A DNA stretch of 10,397 nt from Chloroflexota bacterium (GCA_025358235.1 JANYKH010000012.1:1-10397); one strand, 5' to 3'; shown: positions 1-5,492, counted from the stretch's first letter. The notes: generated from the sequence alone by a model not told the origin. Numbers and translations: made by a program.

Positions 1-140
1 GGATATCATCCGGGGCAGCAGTTTTCGCCGCGGGCAAGTTAGCCTGCCGTGATGCCAACAAGGGCAAATTAATCGTGGTGATTCTGCCGGATACCGGGGA
101 GCGTTATTTGTCCACATGGCTGTTCCAAGAACTTTATTAG
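1..140 (+). CDS. cysK: Cysteine synthase (O-acetylserine sulfhydrylase), C-terminal end only
   Basis: Only the last 45 residues and the TAG stop (138-140) are in the window, read in the frame starting at base 3. The visible part begins ISSGAAV and continues with [17 protein letters not shown], the conserved C-terminal signature of PLP-dependent cysteine synthases of the CysK/CysM family; the GISSGAA loop is known to contact the substrate or PLP phosphate region. The protein makes cysteine from O-acetylserine and sulfide in the cytoplasm. The gene for the enzyme producing O-acetylserine (cysE) follows 50 bases downstream on the same strand, which supports the call. The tail ends shortly after the TGERYLST motif (WLFQELY), normal for the family. 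CysK versus CysM cannot be decided from this fragment. Confidence 0.9.
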   Translation, partial: ISSGAAVFAAGKLACRDANKGKLIVVILPDTGERYLSTWLFQELY

Positions 141-168
141 CCCGGCATTCAAATAAAGTGGGATGGGC

Positions 169-190
169 TATAATACAAATATAATTTGAA
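169..190 (+). promoter_or_regulatory. Tandem TATAAT boxes directly upstream of cysE; possible leaderless promoter
   Basis: Two perfect TATAAT hexamers lie at 169-174 and 180-185. The second is followed by only five bases (ttgaa) before the cysE ATG at 191, so transcription from it would begin at or next to the start codon. No Shine-Dalgarno sequence is visible between the cysK stop and the ATG, which fits leaderless translation. No good -35 hexamer sits 16-18 bases upstream of either box. The region is AT-rich, so one box could be chance. Read-through from cysK is also possible. Confidence 0.45.
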
Positions 191-988
191 ATGTTCAACA
201 CGATAAGAGAAGACATCAACAACGTTTTCAAGAAAGACCCTGCCGCACGCAGTGTGGCCGAGGTTATTATCTGCTATCCGGGGCTGCACGCCCTGTGGTG
301 GCACCGCATCGCCCACTGGTGCTGGCGGCACAACATGCGGCTGCTGGCGCGCATGATATCCCAGTGGAACAGGTTCCAGACGTTGATTGAAATTCACCCG
401 GGCGCCATCATCGGGCGACGACTGTTTATCGACCACGGCGCAGCGATCGTCATCGGAGAAACGGCGGAGATAGGTGATGACGTGCTGATATACCAGGGGG
501 TGGTGCTGGGGGGAACATCGCTGGAAAAGAAGAAACGCCATCCAACTGTGGGTAATAACGTCGTGCTGGGCACAAAAGCCGTCTTGCTGGGCGCAATTAC
601 CATCGGGGACGGCGCGCGCATCGGGTCAGGCTCAGTCGTCGTCAGTTCAGTCCCGGCGGGGGCGACGGTGGTGGGCATTCCGGGGCGCGTGGTCAGCCCG
701 CAGAAAAAAGTGCAGGAACTGGAACACAACAAACTCCCGGACCCCGTTGCACAGGCCATACGAACCGCGTTAAAGGGTCAGTTGCGGATGGAAGAGCGCT
801 TGCGGCAGCTTGAAAAGGCGGCGGGCGTGCCTTCCCCGTCTGAGGACTACAGCCTGATGGAAGCAGAAGTGGAAAGAGAGTTCGGCGAGGGCGAAGGGAT
901 AACCGGATTAATGGATTACGGCTTTCAGCCTCTTTTCAGAACACAAACTGTAGTAGTGTCCCCTCACCCTAACCCTCTGTGGTATTGA
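191..988 (+). CDS. cysE: Serine O-acetyltransferase
   Basis: This cytoplasmic enzyme acetylates serine with acetyl-CoA to give O-acetylserine, the substrate of the cysteine synthase encoded just upstream. The N-terminus ([20 protein letters not shown]) matches the start of the short Gram-positive-type CysE family, which fixes the start at 191. An N-terminal helical domain (about 1-65) is followed by a left-handed beta-helix of hexapeptide repeats (about 66-167). By alignment with E. coli CysE, His82 in the DHG motif is the catalytic base, Glu67 replaces the partner Asp143 (Glu is usual in this subgroup), and RHP at 116-118 holds the second conserved His. The family signature VVGIPGRVV is at 160-168. 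A charged helical tail follows (about 171-235). The final residues (about 257-263) are encoded by a dispersed repeat motif, so the natural C-terminus may have been altered. No SD precedes the start. Confidence 0.95.
   Translation: MFNTIREDINNVFKKDPAARSVAEVIICYPGLHALWWHRIAHWCWRHNMRLLARMISQWNRFQTLIEIHPGAIIGRRLFIDHGAAIVIGETAEIGDDVLIYQGVVLGGTSLEKKKRHPTVGNNVVLGTKAVLLGAITIGDGARIGSGSVVVSSVPAGATVVGIPGRVVSPQKKVQELEHNKLPDPVAQAIRTALKGQLRMEERLRQLEKAAGVPSPSEDYSLMEAEVEREFGEGEGITGLMDYGFQPLFRTQTVVVSPHPNPLWY
960..978. repeat. Dispersed repeat motif CCCCTCACCCTAACCCTCT, copy 1
   Basis: The 19 bases at 960-978 match those at 4103-4121 except for two C/T differences. Here the motif lies inside the 3' end of cysE and supplies most of its last nine codons. 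Motifs of this kind are, from general knowledge, common intergenic short repeats in several bacterial groups. The copy at 4103 continues into a hairpin; this one diverges after base 978. Confidence 0.5.
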
Positions 989-1012
989 TTAAGTTGTTTA
1001 AGGGGCAAGGGC

Positions 1013-1072
1013 AAAAAAGGGGAAACTACTTCGCCTGACATGTTACAGGTCTAACAGCTCAGGGGAAGTAGT
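1013..1072 (-). terminator. Probable terminator for the PH-domain gene
   Basis: An inverted repeat with 14-base arms at 1025-1038 and 1059-1072 has a single internal mismatch and a 20-base loop. On the minus strand the hairpin is followed by TTTCCCC and then six T residues (1018-1013). It begins about 41 bases after the stop of the minus-strand gene ending at 1114. The large loop and the interrupted T-tract make it less than ideal. On the plus strand no T-run follows, so it does not look like a cysE terminator. Confidence 0.45.
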
Positions 1073-1113
1073 GAGGTATGGCACCGATAATCCCGGTTTC
1101 AAAGCAAGGATTT

Positions 1114-1596
1114 CTAGCGCAATGCCGGCTTTTTAGATTCGGGTCGCGTGGTTAGACCTTCTATCTTGTCTGCGCCCAGATAATTGGACAACTGCTCCAG
1201 AAACAGGTCCGGGCGAGCCGGCGTTATCGCAATCGACATACCGTGGAGTTTATCAATCTGGACGACTCCCCGGAATGAAGTCACAAAGTTAACCGTGGGG
1301 GCCCACCCCTGGCTGCCGTATTGCACCTTTTTGATTTGAGAAAATGGGATATTCATGCCCAGCGGCCCGCCGAGAACGATGCGGACATGATCGTCATAAA
1401 TCAAGTACTTTTTTGGCATGACGGCCCGGAACACCAGGAAAATGAACACCGCCGTACCCAGCATGACGAACGCCCCAATGGGGTCCATACCCCACAGCGC
1501 GAAGGCAGCGAGAACCGCGGCTAAGGGAGGCAGGGTCAAAATGGCTTTAAGCCAAAAATCATATTGGGGTATATCTTCATAAACCGGCATGCGCAT
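1114..1596 (-). CDS. Small two-helix membrane protein with bacterial PH-like domain
   Basis: The 160-residue protein (from the ATG at 1596) has a short polar N-terminus (MRMPVYEDIPQYDFW), two hydrophobic helices at about 17-35 and 39-58 joined by a tight turn, and then a cytoplasmic beta-rich domain (about 61-142). This is the layout of bacterial PH-domain proteins (bPH/YdbT-like), with the typical pattern of strands and a final ITPxxPDxFLEQL helix segment. Function is unknown; such proteins sit in the inner membrane. The reading frame is open to a GTG at 1641, but that start would lie inside the rho-independent terminator of the neighbouring upstream gene. The ATG at 1596, or one two codons later at 1590, is therefore preferred. 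No SD is visible. A TAAGAT box at 1602-1607 lies five bases before the ATG, a layout similar to cysE. Confidence 0.75.
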   Translation of the reverse strand: MRMPVYEDIPQYDFWLKAILTLPPLAAVLAAFALWGMDPIGAFVMLGTAVFIFLVFRAVMPKKYLIYDDHVRIVLGGPLGMNIPFSQIKKVQYGSQGWAPTVNFVTSFRGVVQIDKLHGMSIAITPARPDLFLEQLSNYLGADKIEGLTTRPESKKPALR

Positions 1597-1609
1597 GGTA
1601 TATCTTACC

Positions 1610-1635
1610 AAAAAAGAAAGGGGGCTCGCGCCCCC
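1610..1635 (-). terminator. Rho-independent terminator of the 46-codon small gene
   Basis: On the minus strand, GGGGGC (1635-1630), loop GCGA (1629-1626) and GCCCCC (1625-1620) form a perfect six-pair GC stem closed by a GNRA tetraloop. TTTCTTTTTT (1619-1610) follows at once. This is a canonical intrinsic terminator, 17 bases after the stop codon at 1653-1655. It separates the small gene from the PH-domain gene downstream. Confidence 0.8.
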
Positions 1636-1652
1636 CTCCACCCGGACCAGGA

Positions 1653-1793
1653 CTATTTTTTCTTCTTTTTGTCAGCGGCGGCTTTCTCAGCTTTAAGCTT
1701 CTTCAGTTTTTCTTCGTCTTCCTTGATTCGCCGATCAAGTTCCTCATCAACTTCGGGTCTAACCGGACCCCAACTAATCGGTCCTCACCCCAT
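1653..1793 (-). pseudogene. Lysine-rich small gene, 46 codons, with in-frame TGA at codon 3
   Basis: On the minus strand the ATG at 1793-1791 follows a strong SD, GGGAGG (1803-1798), at four bases. Codon 2 is GGG and codon 3 is TGA (1787-1785). The frame is then open for 43 codons to TAG (1655-1653). The encoded peptide has a Gly/Trp/Pro part (GPISWGPVRPEVDEELDRR), a charged helix rich in Glu and Lys, and a KKKKK end. Codons 3-5 (TGA GGA CCG) resemble codons 8-10 (TGG GGT CCG), so an ancestral Trp at codon 3, changed by one G-to-A mutation, is a reasonable inference. A promoter and a terminator flank the frame, which argues for a genuine transcription unit. There is no in-frame ATG, GTG or TTG after the TGA. 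I do not recognise the family. Alternatives are selenocysteine or read-through at TGA, an ATT start at codon 6, or disruption by a repeat, because the segment around the SD and ATG resembles the repeat at 4103-4124. Confidence 0.55.
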
Positions 1794-1843
1794 AAATCCT
1801 CCCTTTTGGCGCGCTGCGCCGGCTGATATTTCTATTTAGCCTC

Positions 1844-1873
1844 ATGATAGTGGAATAAAATAAGGCATGTCAA
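1844..1873 (-). promoter_or_regulatory. Sigma70-type promoter for the small gene
   Basis: On the minus strand a perfect TTGACA (1873-1868) is separated by 18 bases from TATCAT (1849-1844). The predicted start site near 1837 gives a leader of about 44 bases. The leader includes a five-pair hairpin (1808-1820) just upstream of the SD at 1803-1798. The promoter lies directly in front of the small frame and of nothing else. Confidence 0.6.
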
Positions 1874-2159
1874 TGATAAAACGTCTGTATTCGTACTGAA
1901 TATTGCAACGTTTTTGAGCATGGAAACTATTTGGCTAAGATTGATAGGTTTAAGTTCTGATTTGATTCGAGGCGAATTAACATCACCCCTGCCCCTCTTC
2001 GACATATTCTTCGCCAATAAATCGCAAGGCTCTACGGTTGAAGAGAGGTTTCTATTAGCGGGGAAGGCTGCGCCCCCTCGCGAGATGTCGCCCTTGCTGC
2101 ATGAACCTACGCCAAAAGCAATTTACGGCATATCAACCAAACGGAAACTTAACCCATTT
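1874..2159. other. Divergent intergenic region without a recognisable gene
   Basis: The region lies between the minus-strand promoter of the small gene and the plus-strand promoter of yebC. The left part is AT-rich. An open frame on the plus strand (TTG 1914 or ATG 1920 to 2177) has no SD and runs into the yebC promoter, and its product resembles nothing I know. An imperfect inverted repeat pairs 1995-2003 with 2037-2045. No hairpin with a T-tract and no tRNA-like fold was seen. Confidence 0.5.
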
Positions 2160-2188
2160 TTGACCATACAGGGTTGAAATGCTACAAT
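2160..2188 (+). promoter_or_regulatory. Strong sigma70-type promoter of yebC-ruvC-ruvA
   Basis: TTGACC (2160-2165), a 17-base spacer and TACAAT (2183-2188) make a near-consensus promoter. A TGC directly before the -10 box (2180-2182) adds an extended -10 element. The predicted start near 2195 gives a leader of about 30 bases. It ends in a consensus SD, AGGAGG (2214-2219), six bases before the yebC ATG. Confidence 0.8.
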
Positions 2189-2225
2189 ATCCCAGCGAAG
2201 GCAATGGAGTCCCAGGAGGTTTTGC

Positions 2226-2981
2226 ATGTCCGGACATTCTAAATGGTCAAAAGTTAAGAATATTAAGGCAGGCATTGACGCCAAAAAAGGCCAATTTTTC
2301 ACCAAAATGACGCGGGAAATCATGATCGCCGTCAGAGAGGGCGGCCCGAGCGTCGATTCTAACTTCCGACTCCGCCTGGCCATCCAGAAATCACGGGACG
2401 GGGCCATGCCTAATGAAAACATCGAGCGCGCTATCAAGAAAGCCAGCGGCGGCGCTGAAGCCACCGCGATTGTTGAACTCAATATGGAAGGTTACGGCCC
2501 CGGCGGCATCGCCATCATAGTACAGGCGGCTACAGACAACCGGAACCGGACCATCCAGGAAATCCGGAGCGCCTTCAACCGGCACGGGGGCAACCTTGGC
2601 GAGAACGGCTGCGTCGGCTGGATGTTTGAATCACGTGGCATTATCACGATCCCCCTTGAGAAACTGGACAAAGATGAACTTGAATTAGCCGCCATCGATG
2701 CCGGCGCAGAGGATGTGCAGGCCGGCGACGAATTTGTCGATGTTTACACCTCCCCCCAGGATATGTTTAAAATCAGAACCGCCCTGGAAGCCAAACACTA
2801 CCCCGTTCAGAATGCTGAAGTGAGCATGAACGCCAAGAACCCCGTCGTACTGGAAGAAAAGGTCGCTTTCCAGGCCATCAAGCTGCTCAACAGGCTGGAA
2901 GAAATGGACGATGTCCAGACCGTAGCCAGCAACGCTGATATCACCGACGAGATAATGGCGAAGTTCGAAGAGCAAGCCTGA
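2226..2981 (+). CDS. yebC: YebC/TACO1-family protein
   Basis: The protein has 251 residues, the usual length, and opens with the family signature MSGHSKWSKVKNIKAGIDAK. It carries the conserved KGQFFTKMTREI segment (21-32), GYGPGG (about 89-94), RTIQEIRSAFNRHGG (about 108-122) and the GWMFESRG stretch where most members have a SWLFxxKG type of sequence. Family members have been described as DNA-binding regulators and, more recently, as ribosome-associated factors that help translation through stalling stretches such as polyproline. Either role would be cytoplasmic, and the sequence does not decide between them. The start is fixed by AGGAGG six bases upstream and by the N-terminal match. ruvC follows after 10 bases, a common association, so these genes share the promoter at 2160-2188. 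Confidence 0.95.
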   Translation: MSGHSKWSKVKNIKAGIDAKKGQFFTKMTREIMIAVREGGPSVDSNFRLRLAIQKSRDGAMPNENIERAIKKASGGAEATAIVELNMEGYGPGGIAIIVQAATDNRNRTIQEIRSAFNRHGGNLGENGCVGWMFESRGIITIPLEKLDKDELELAAIDAGAEDVQAGDEFVDVYTSPQDMFKIRTALEAKHYPVQNAEVSMNAKNPVVLEEKVAFQAIKLLNRLEEMDDVQTVASNADITDEIMAKFEEQA

Positions 2982-2991
2982 AGAGGCTAAA

Positions 2992-3489
2992 ATGAGAGTG
3001 CTCGGCATAGATCCCGGCACGCGGATAATGGGTTACGGGATCGTGGAGGAGCGGGGGGACATTCTCTCCGCCGTGGAATTTGGGGCTCTCACCAGCAGCG
3101 AAAAAACTCCAATCGCCGAACGACTGGCCGGAATCTACCGTGATCTGGCCTCAATTATCGAACAATATCATCCCGACGAGGTTGCTGTTGAGCAGCCTTT
3201 CTTTGCCAAAAACGCGCGTTCCGCACTGGCCATCGGGCGGGCCCAATCAATCGCCCTGCTGGCCGCCGCAATGCAGAAAATACCCGTTTACGAGTACACC
3301 CCCACCCAGGTAAAGTCAGCCGTAGCCAGCTACGGAGCCAGCAGCAAAGAGCAGGTGCAGGAAATGGTGCGCCTCCAGTTATGCCTGACCGAAACACCCC
3401 AGCCCAATGATGCCGCGGACGCACTGGCCGTAGCGATATGCCATATCCAGCAGGCGCATCTGCGCCACCTTTTACAGGAGGAAACATGA
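2992..3489 (+). CDS. ruvC: Holliday junction endonuclease RuvC
   Basis: RuvC is a dimeric, Mg-dependent nuclease that cuts Holliday junctions symmetrically during recombinational repair. The 165 residues begin MRVLGIDPGT. The four catalytic acidic residues of the RNase H fold are visible: Asp7, Glu67 (in VAVEQPFF), Asp140 and Asp143 (in NDAADALAVA). The DNA-contact stretch FFAKNARSALAIGRAQS (70-86) is also conserved. An AGAGG stretch just before the ATG can act as the ribosome site. The stop overlaps the ruvA start in an ATGA (3486-3489), and the ruvA SD lies inside the ruvC end, which points to translational coupling. Confidence 0.96.
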   Translation: MRVLGIDPGTRIMGYGIVEERGDILSAVEFGALTSSEKTPIAERLAGIYRDLASIIEQYHPDEVAVEQPFFAKNARSALAIGRAQSIALLAAAMQKIPVYEYTPTQVKSAVASYGASSKEQVQEMVRLQLCLTETPQPNDAADALAVAICHIQQAHLRHLLQEET

Positions 3490-4067
3490 TCGCCAGTTTA
3501 CAGGGAATACTGGAATCCGCAGGCGTAGACAGGGCGGTGATCAACGTGGGAGGGGTGGGGTACCTCGTCCTGATGTCTCCCAATACCATCGCGGAACTCG
3601 GGTCAATCGGGCATAAAGTTAAGGTGTTTACTCATCTGCACGTCCGTGAAGATAACCTGACCCTGTACGGATTTTTATCTACAGACGAATTACAGCTTTT
3701 CGATACGTTAACCACCGTGTCCGGCATCGGACCCAAGCTGGGACTCGGCATGCTCTCCGCGATGAAAGTGCCGGATCTGACTTCGTGCATCGCGACGGGG
3801 AATGCAGATCTGCTGACCACAATTCCGGGCATCGGCAAGAAGACGGCCAGCCGGATCGTGCTGGAACTGAAGGAGAAGATCGGGGCGGGGTGGGTGATCA
3901 GCACCGCCGGCGCACCGGCCCGAGAAAACGCGGAGGTTTTGTCCGCGCTGACCTCGCTGGGCTATTCCAACGTGGAAGCGATGCGGGCGGTTTCCGCCCT
4001 GCCGGACGATCCGGCGCTGACGCTGGAAGACAAGATAAAGATGGCCTTGCAGAGTTTAAGCGGGTAG
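3486..4067 (+). CDS. ruvA: Holliday junction branch migration protein RuvA
   Basis: RuvA binds Holliday junctions as a tetramer and loads the RuvB motor. The start at 3486 is chosen because it gives the canonical N-terminus MIASLQGILES, has AGGAGG four bases upstream (3476-3481), and overlaps the ruvC stop as ATGA; a longer in-frame start at 3438 lies inside ruvC. The 193 residues comprise an OB-like domain (1-63), two helix-hairpin-helix motifs (VSGIGPKLG at 78-86 and IPGIGKKTA at 113-121), a variable linker (about 134-148) and the C-terminal RuvB-binding domain III (149-193). ruvB does not follow: the next gene is convergent, so ruvB must be elsewhere. Confidence 0.96.
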   Translation: MIASLQGILESAGVDRAVINVGGVGYLVLMSPNTIAELGSIGHKVKVFTHLHVREDNLTLYGFLSTDELQLFDTLTTVSGIGPKLGLGMLSAMKVPDLTSCIATGNADLLTTIPGIGKKTASRIVLELKEKIGAGWVISTAGAPARENAEVLSALTSLGYSNVEAMRAVSALPDDPALTLEDKIKMALQSLSG

Positions 4068-4081
4068 CCCACGTTAGAAAA

Positions 4082-4097
4082 ATGCGCTTACGCGCAT
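4082..4097 (+). terminator. Weak candidate terminator after ruvA
   Basis: ATGCGC (4082-4087) and GCGCAT (4092-4097) form a six-pair stem with a TTAC loop, followed by ATTTA. It starts 14 bases after the ruvA stop. The T-tract is short, so this is only a candidate. The GC-rich hairpin at 4117-4137 could share the role. Confidence 0.3.
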
Positions 4098-4102
4098 ATT
4101 TA

Positions 4103-4137
4103 CCCCTCACCTTAATCCTCTCCCTCAGGGGGAGAGG
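4103..4137. repeat. Dispersed repeat copy 2 with hairpin
   Basis: Bases 4103-4121 match the motif at 960-978 with two C/T differences. Here the element continues into a GC-rich hairpin, CCTCTCCC (4117-4124) with GGGAGAGG (4130-4137) and a five-base loop. It lies in the gap between convergent ruvA and ilvC. It could act as a transcription barrier, but no T-run follows. Confidence 0.55.
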
Positions 4138-4150
4138 AAATTAGTAACGG

Positions 4151-4184
4151 ATTGCTTTGGTTCGCCTGTGGCGAATCGCGCAAT
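4151..4184. repeat. Imperfect palindromic repeat of the ATTGC...GCAAT type
   Basis: ATTGC (4151-4155) pairs with GCAAT (4180-4184), and TTCGCC (4161-4166) pairs with GGCGAA (4170-4175) around a three-base loop, with unpaired bases between the two stems. From general knowledge, short palindromes with GGATTGC ... GCAATGAC ends are scattered in many copies through some bacterial genomes. Only one copy is in the window. Confidence 0.5.
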
Positions 4185-4233
4185 GACATTTATATTCTTT
4201 TGATTTACCGAACTTAAACATGCGCATTGTCGG

Positions 4234-4270
4234 AAATAGAAAAAGGGGCAGGTTTTAGACCTGCCCCTTT
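4234..4270 (-). terminator. Rho-independent terminator of ilvC
   Basis: A perfect 12-base inverted repeat (4242-4253 and 4259-4270, containing GGGGCAGG/CCTGCCCC) with a five-base loop is followed on the minus strand by TTCTATTT after the terminal TTT of the stem. It begins about 23 bases after the ilvC stop. On the plus strand only a short AGTTT follows the stem, so termination of plus-strand transcripts would be weaker. Confidence 0.85.
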
Positions 4271-4293
4271 AGTTTAAGTCAGTTATTTAAAAA

Positions 4294-5394
4294 CTAGTTA
4301 GATTTTCTGCCGCCAATTCCGGTCGCGGAACCAGCATTGGCCTTCTGTTTTTCTTTAGGCCGCAGATTGCGGGTGGTTTTTCCTGCCTGCCACATTTCAG
4401 AGTCGCCCATTTTCTTGAGTTCTTTACCCAACTGGGTCTTATAATTGACTTTGCCGCACGCGGAGATAACTCTCTTGGTCTCAGCGCCGGTGGCAACTCT
4501 CTCGTACAGGTCCTTGAACACGGGCATGACGGCTTTCTTGAACTTGGGTTTCCAGTCAAGCGCGCCTCTCTGGGCGGTAGCTGAGCAGTTGGAATACATC
4601 CAGTCCATGCCATTTTCCGCGACCAAGCGGATGAGGCTTTCGGTTAATTCTTCGACAGTCTCGTTAAAGGCTTCACTCGGGCTGTGTCCATGCTTGCGCA
4701 GGGTGTCATACTGGGCTTCCATGATACCGGCAAGAGCACCCATGAGGACGCCTCTTTCGCCTACGAGGTCGCTATAAACTTCTTTTTCAAAGGTTGTGGG
4801 GAAAAGATAGCCGGCGCCGATGCCGATACCCAGGGCGATGGCGCGGTCCATAGCGCGGCCGGTAGCATCCTGGAAAACGGCAAAGCTGGCATTGATGCCT
4901 TCACCGGAGAGGAAATTGCGGCGCAGGGAAGTGCCGGACCCCTTGGGGGCCACCATGATTACATCCACATTTTTCGGGGGAATAACCTTGGTCTGTGTTT
5001 TATAAACAATCGAGAACCCGTGGGAGAAATAAAGGGCGCTGCCGGGTTTCATATTCTTTTTAATCAGGGGCCATACGACGCGCTGAGCGGCATCCGAAAC
5101 CAGCACTTCAATAATGGTGGCTTTCTGTACTGCTTCCTCAATTTCGAAAAGGGTTACGCCGGGCTTCCAGCCGTCTTTGACCGCTCTGTCCCAGTCTTCT
5201 TGAAACTGCTTGGACTGGCCGATGATTACTTTGAAGCCATTGTCCTTGAGGTTCAGTGACTGGCCCGGGCCCTGCACGCCGTAGCCAAGTATGGCGATGG
5301 TCTCATCCTTGAGCACCTTACGGGCTTTCTCAAGCGAGAACTCACTGCGCGTGACTACCTCTTCTTTAGTACCGCCAAAATCCATGATTGCCAT
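4294..5394 (-). CDS. ilvC: Ketol-acid reductoisomerase, Bacteroidetes/fungal-like class I
   Basis: This enzyme converts acetolactate or acetohydroxybutyrate, with Mg2+ and NADPH, to the dihydroxy acids leading to valine, leucine and isoleucine. The Rossmann motif GYGVQG (37-42) is followed by a Ser/Lys-containing loop (SKQ, 61-63), in line with NADPH use. FSHG (123-126), Lys151 in VAPKGSG, the metal ligands Asp209 and Glu213, Glu245 and Glu249 in AFNETVEE, and Ser271 are all present. The layout GYGVQGPGQSLNLKDNGF, the phrase APKGSGTSLRR and the ending WQAGKTTRNLRP resemble yeast Ilv5 and Bacteroidetes IlvC more than the common bacterial form. The length of 366 exceeds the usual 330-350 through a Lys/Gly-rich tail after residue 346. 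The start has GGAGG ten bases upstream (5405-5409). No ilvB, ilvN or leuA is adjacent, which is unusual and compatible with separate acquisition. Confidence 0.93.
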   Translation of the reverse strand: MAIMDFGGTKEEVVTRSEFSLEKARKVLKDETIAILGYGVQGPGQSLNLKDNGFKVIIGQSKQFQEDWDRAVKDGWKPGVTLFEIEEAVQKATIIEVLVSDAAQRVVWPLIKKNMKPGSALYFSHGFSIVYKTQTKVIPPKNVDVIMVAPKGSGTSLRRNFLSGEGINASFAVFQDATGRAMDRAIALGIGIGAGYLFPTTFEKEVYSDLVGERGVLMGALAGIMEAQYDTLRKHGHSPSEAFNETVEELTESLIRLVAENGMDWMYSNCSATAQRGALDWKPKFKKAVMPVFKDLYERVATGAETKRVISACGKVNYKTQLGKELKKMGDSEMWQAGKTTRNLRPKEKQKANAGSATGIGGRKSN

Positions 5395-5418
5395 TAATTT
5401 TCTTCCTCCGTTTTATTT

Positions 5419-5470
5419 TTCGAAGCGGGAGCGTTAAAAACCTGATGTCCGATTCACTCGATGCTTCGAA
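5419..5470. repeat. 8-bp inverted repeat in the ilvC leader
   Basis: TTCGAAGC (5419-5426) and GCTTCGAA (5463-5470) are perfect inverted copies 36 bases apart, each containing the palindrome TTCGAA. They lie in the predicted untranslated leader between the -10 box and the SD of ilvC. They could form a stem or be paired protein-binding sites. No leader peptide rich in Ile, Val or Leu codons was seen. Confidence 0.35.
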
Positions 5471-5492
5471 CCTGTTCCAATTTTATCCCACT

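Noticed and set aside
1785..1787. TGA read as Trp or Gly throughout the genome (alternative code).
   Set aside because: yebC, ruvC and the GT4 gene end with TGA at the expected protein ends, and Trp is encoded by TGG, so the standard code applies.
1832..2017. Minus-strand open frame of 61 codons.
   Set aside because: It overlaps the promoter of the small gene, lies in AT-rich sequence, has no SD and no recognisable product.
1914..2177. Plus-strand open frame of 87 codons starting with TTG (or ATG at 1920).
   Set aside because: It has no ribosome site, an unfamiliar product with no domain pattern, and a 3' end overlapping the clear yebC promoter.
3438..3485. Longer N-terminus for RuvA starting at 3438.
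   Set aside because: It would add 16 residues absent from RuvA proteins; the start at 3486 has a perfect SD and the canonical N-terminus.
5463..5475. GGTTCGAAGC on the minus strand, resembling a tRNA T-loop.
   Set aside because: The flanking bases do not form a T-arm stem and no acceptor or anticodon arm can be built around it.
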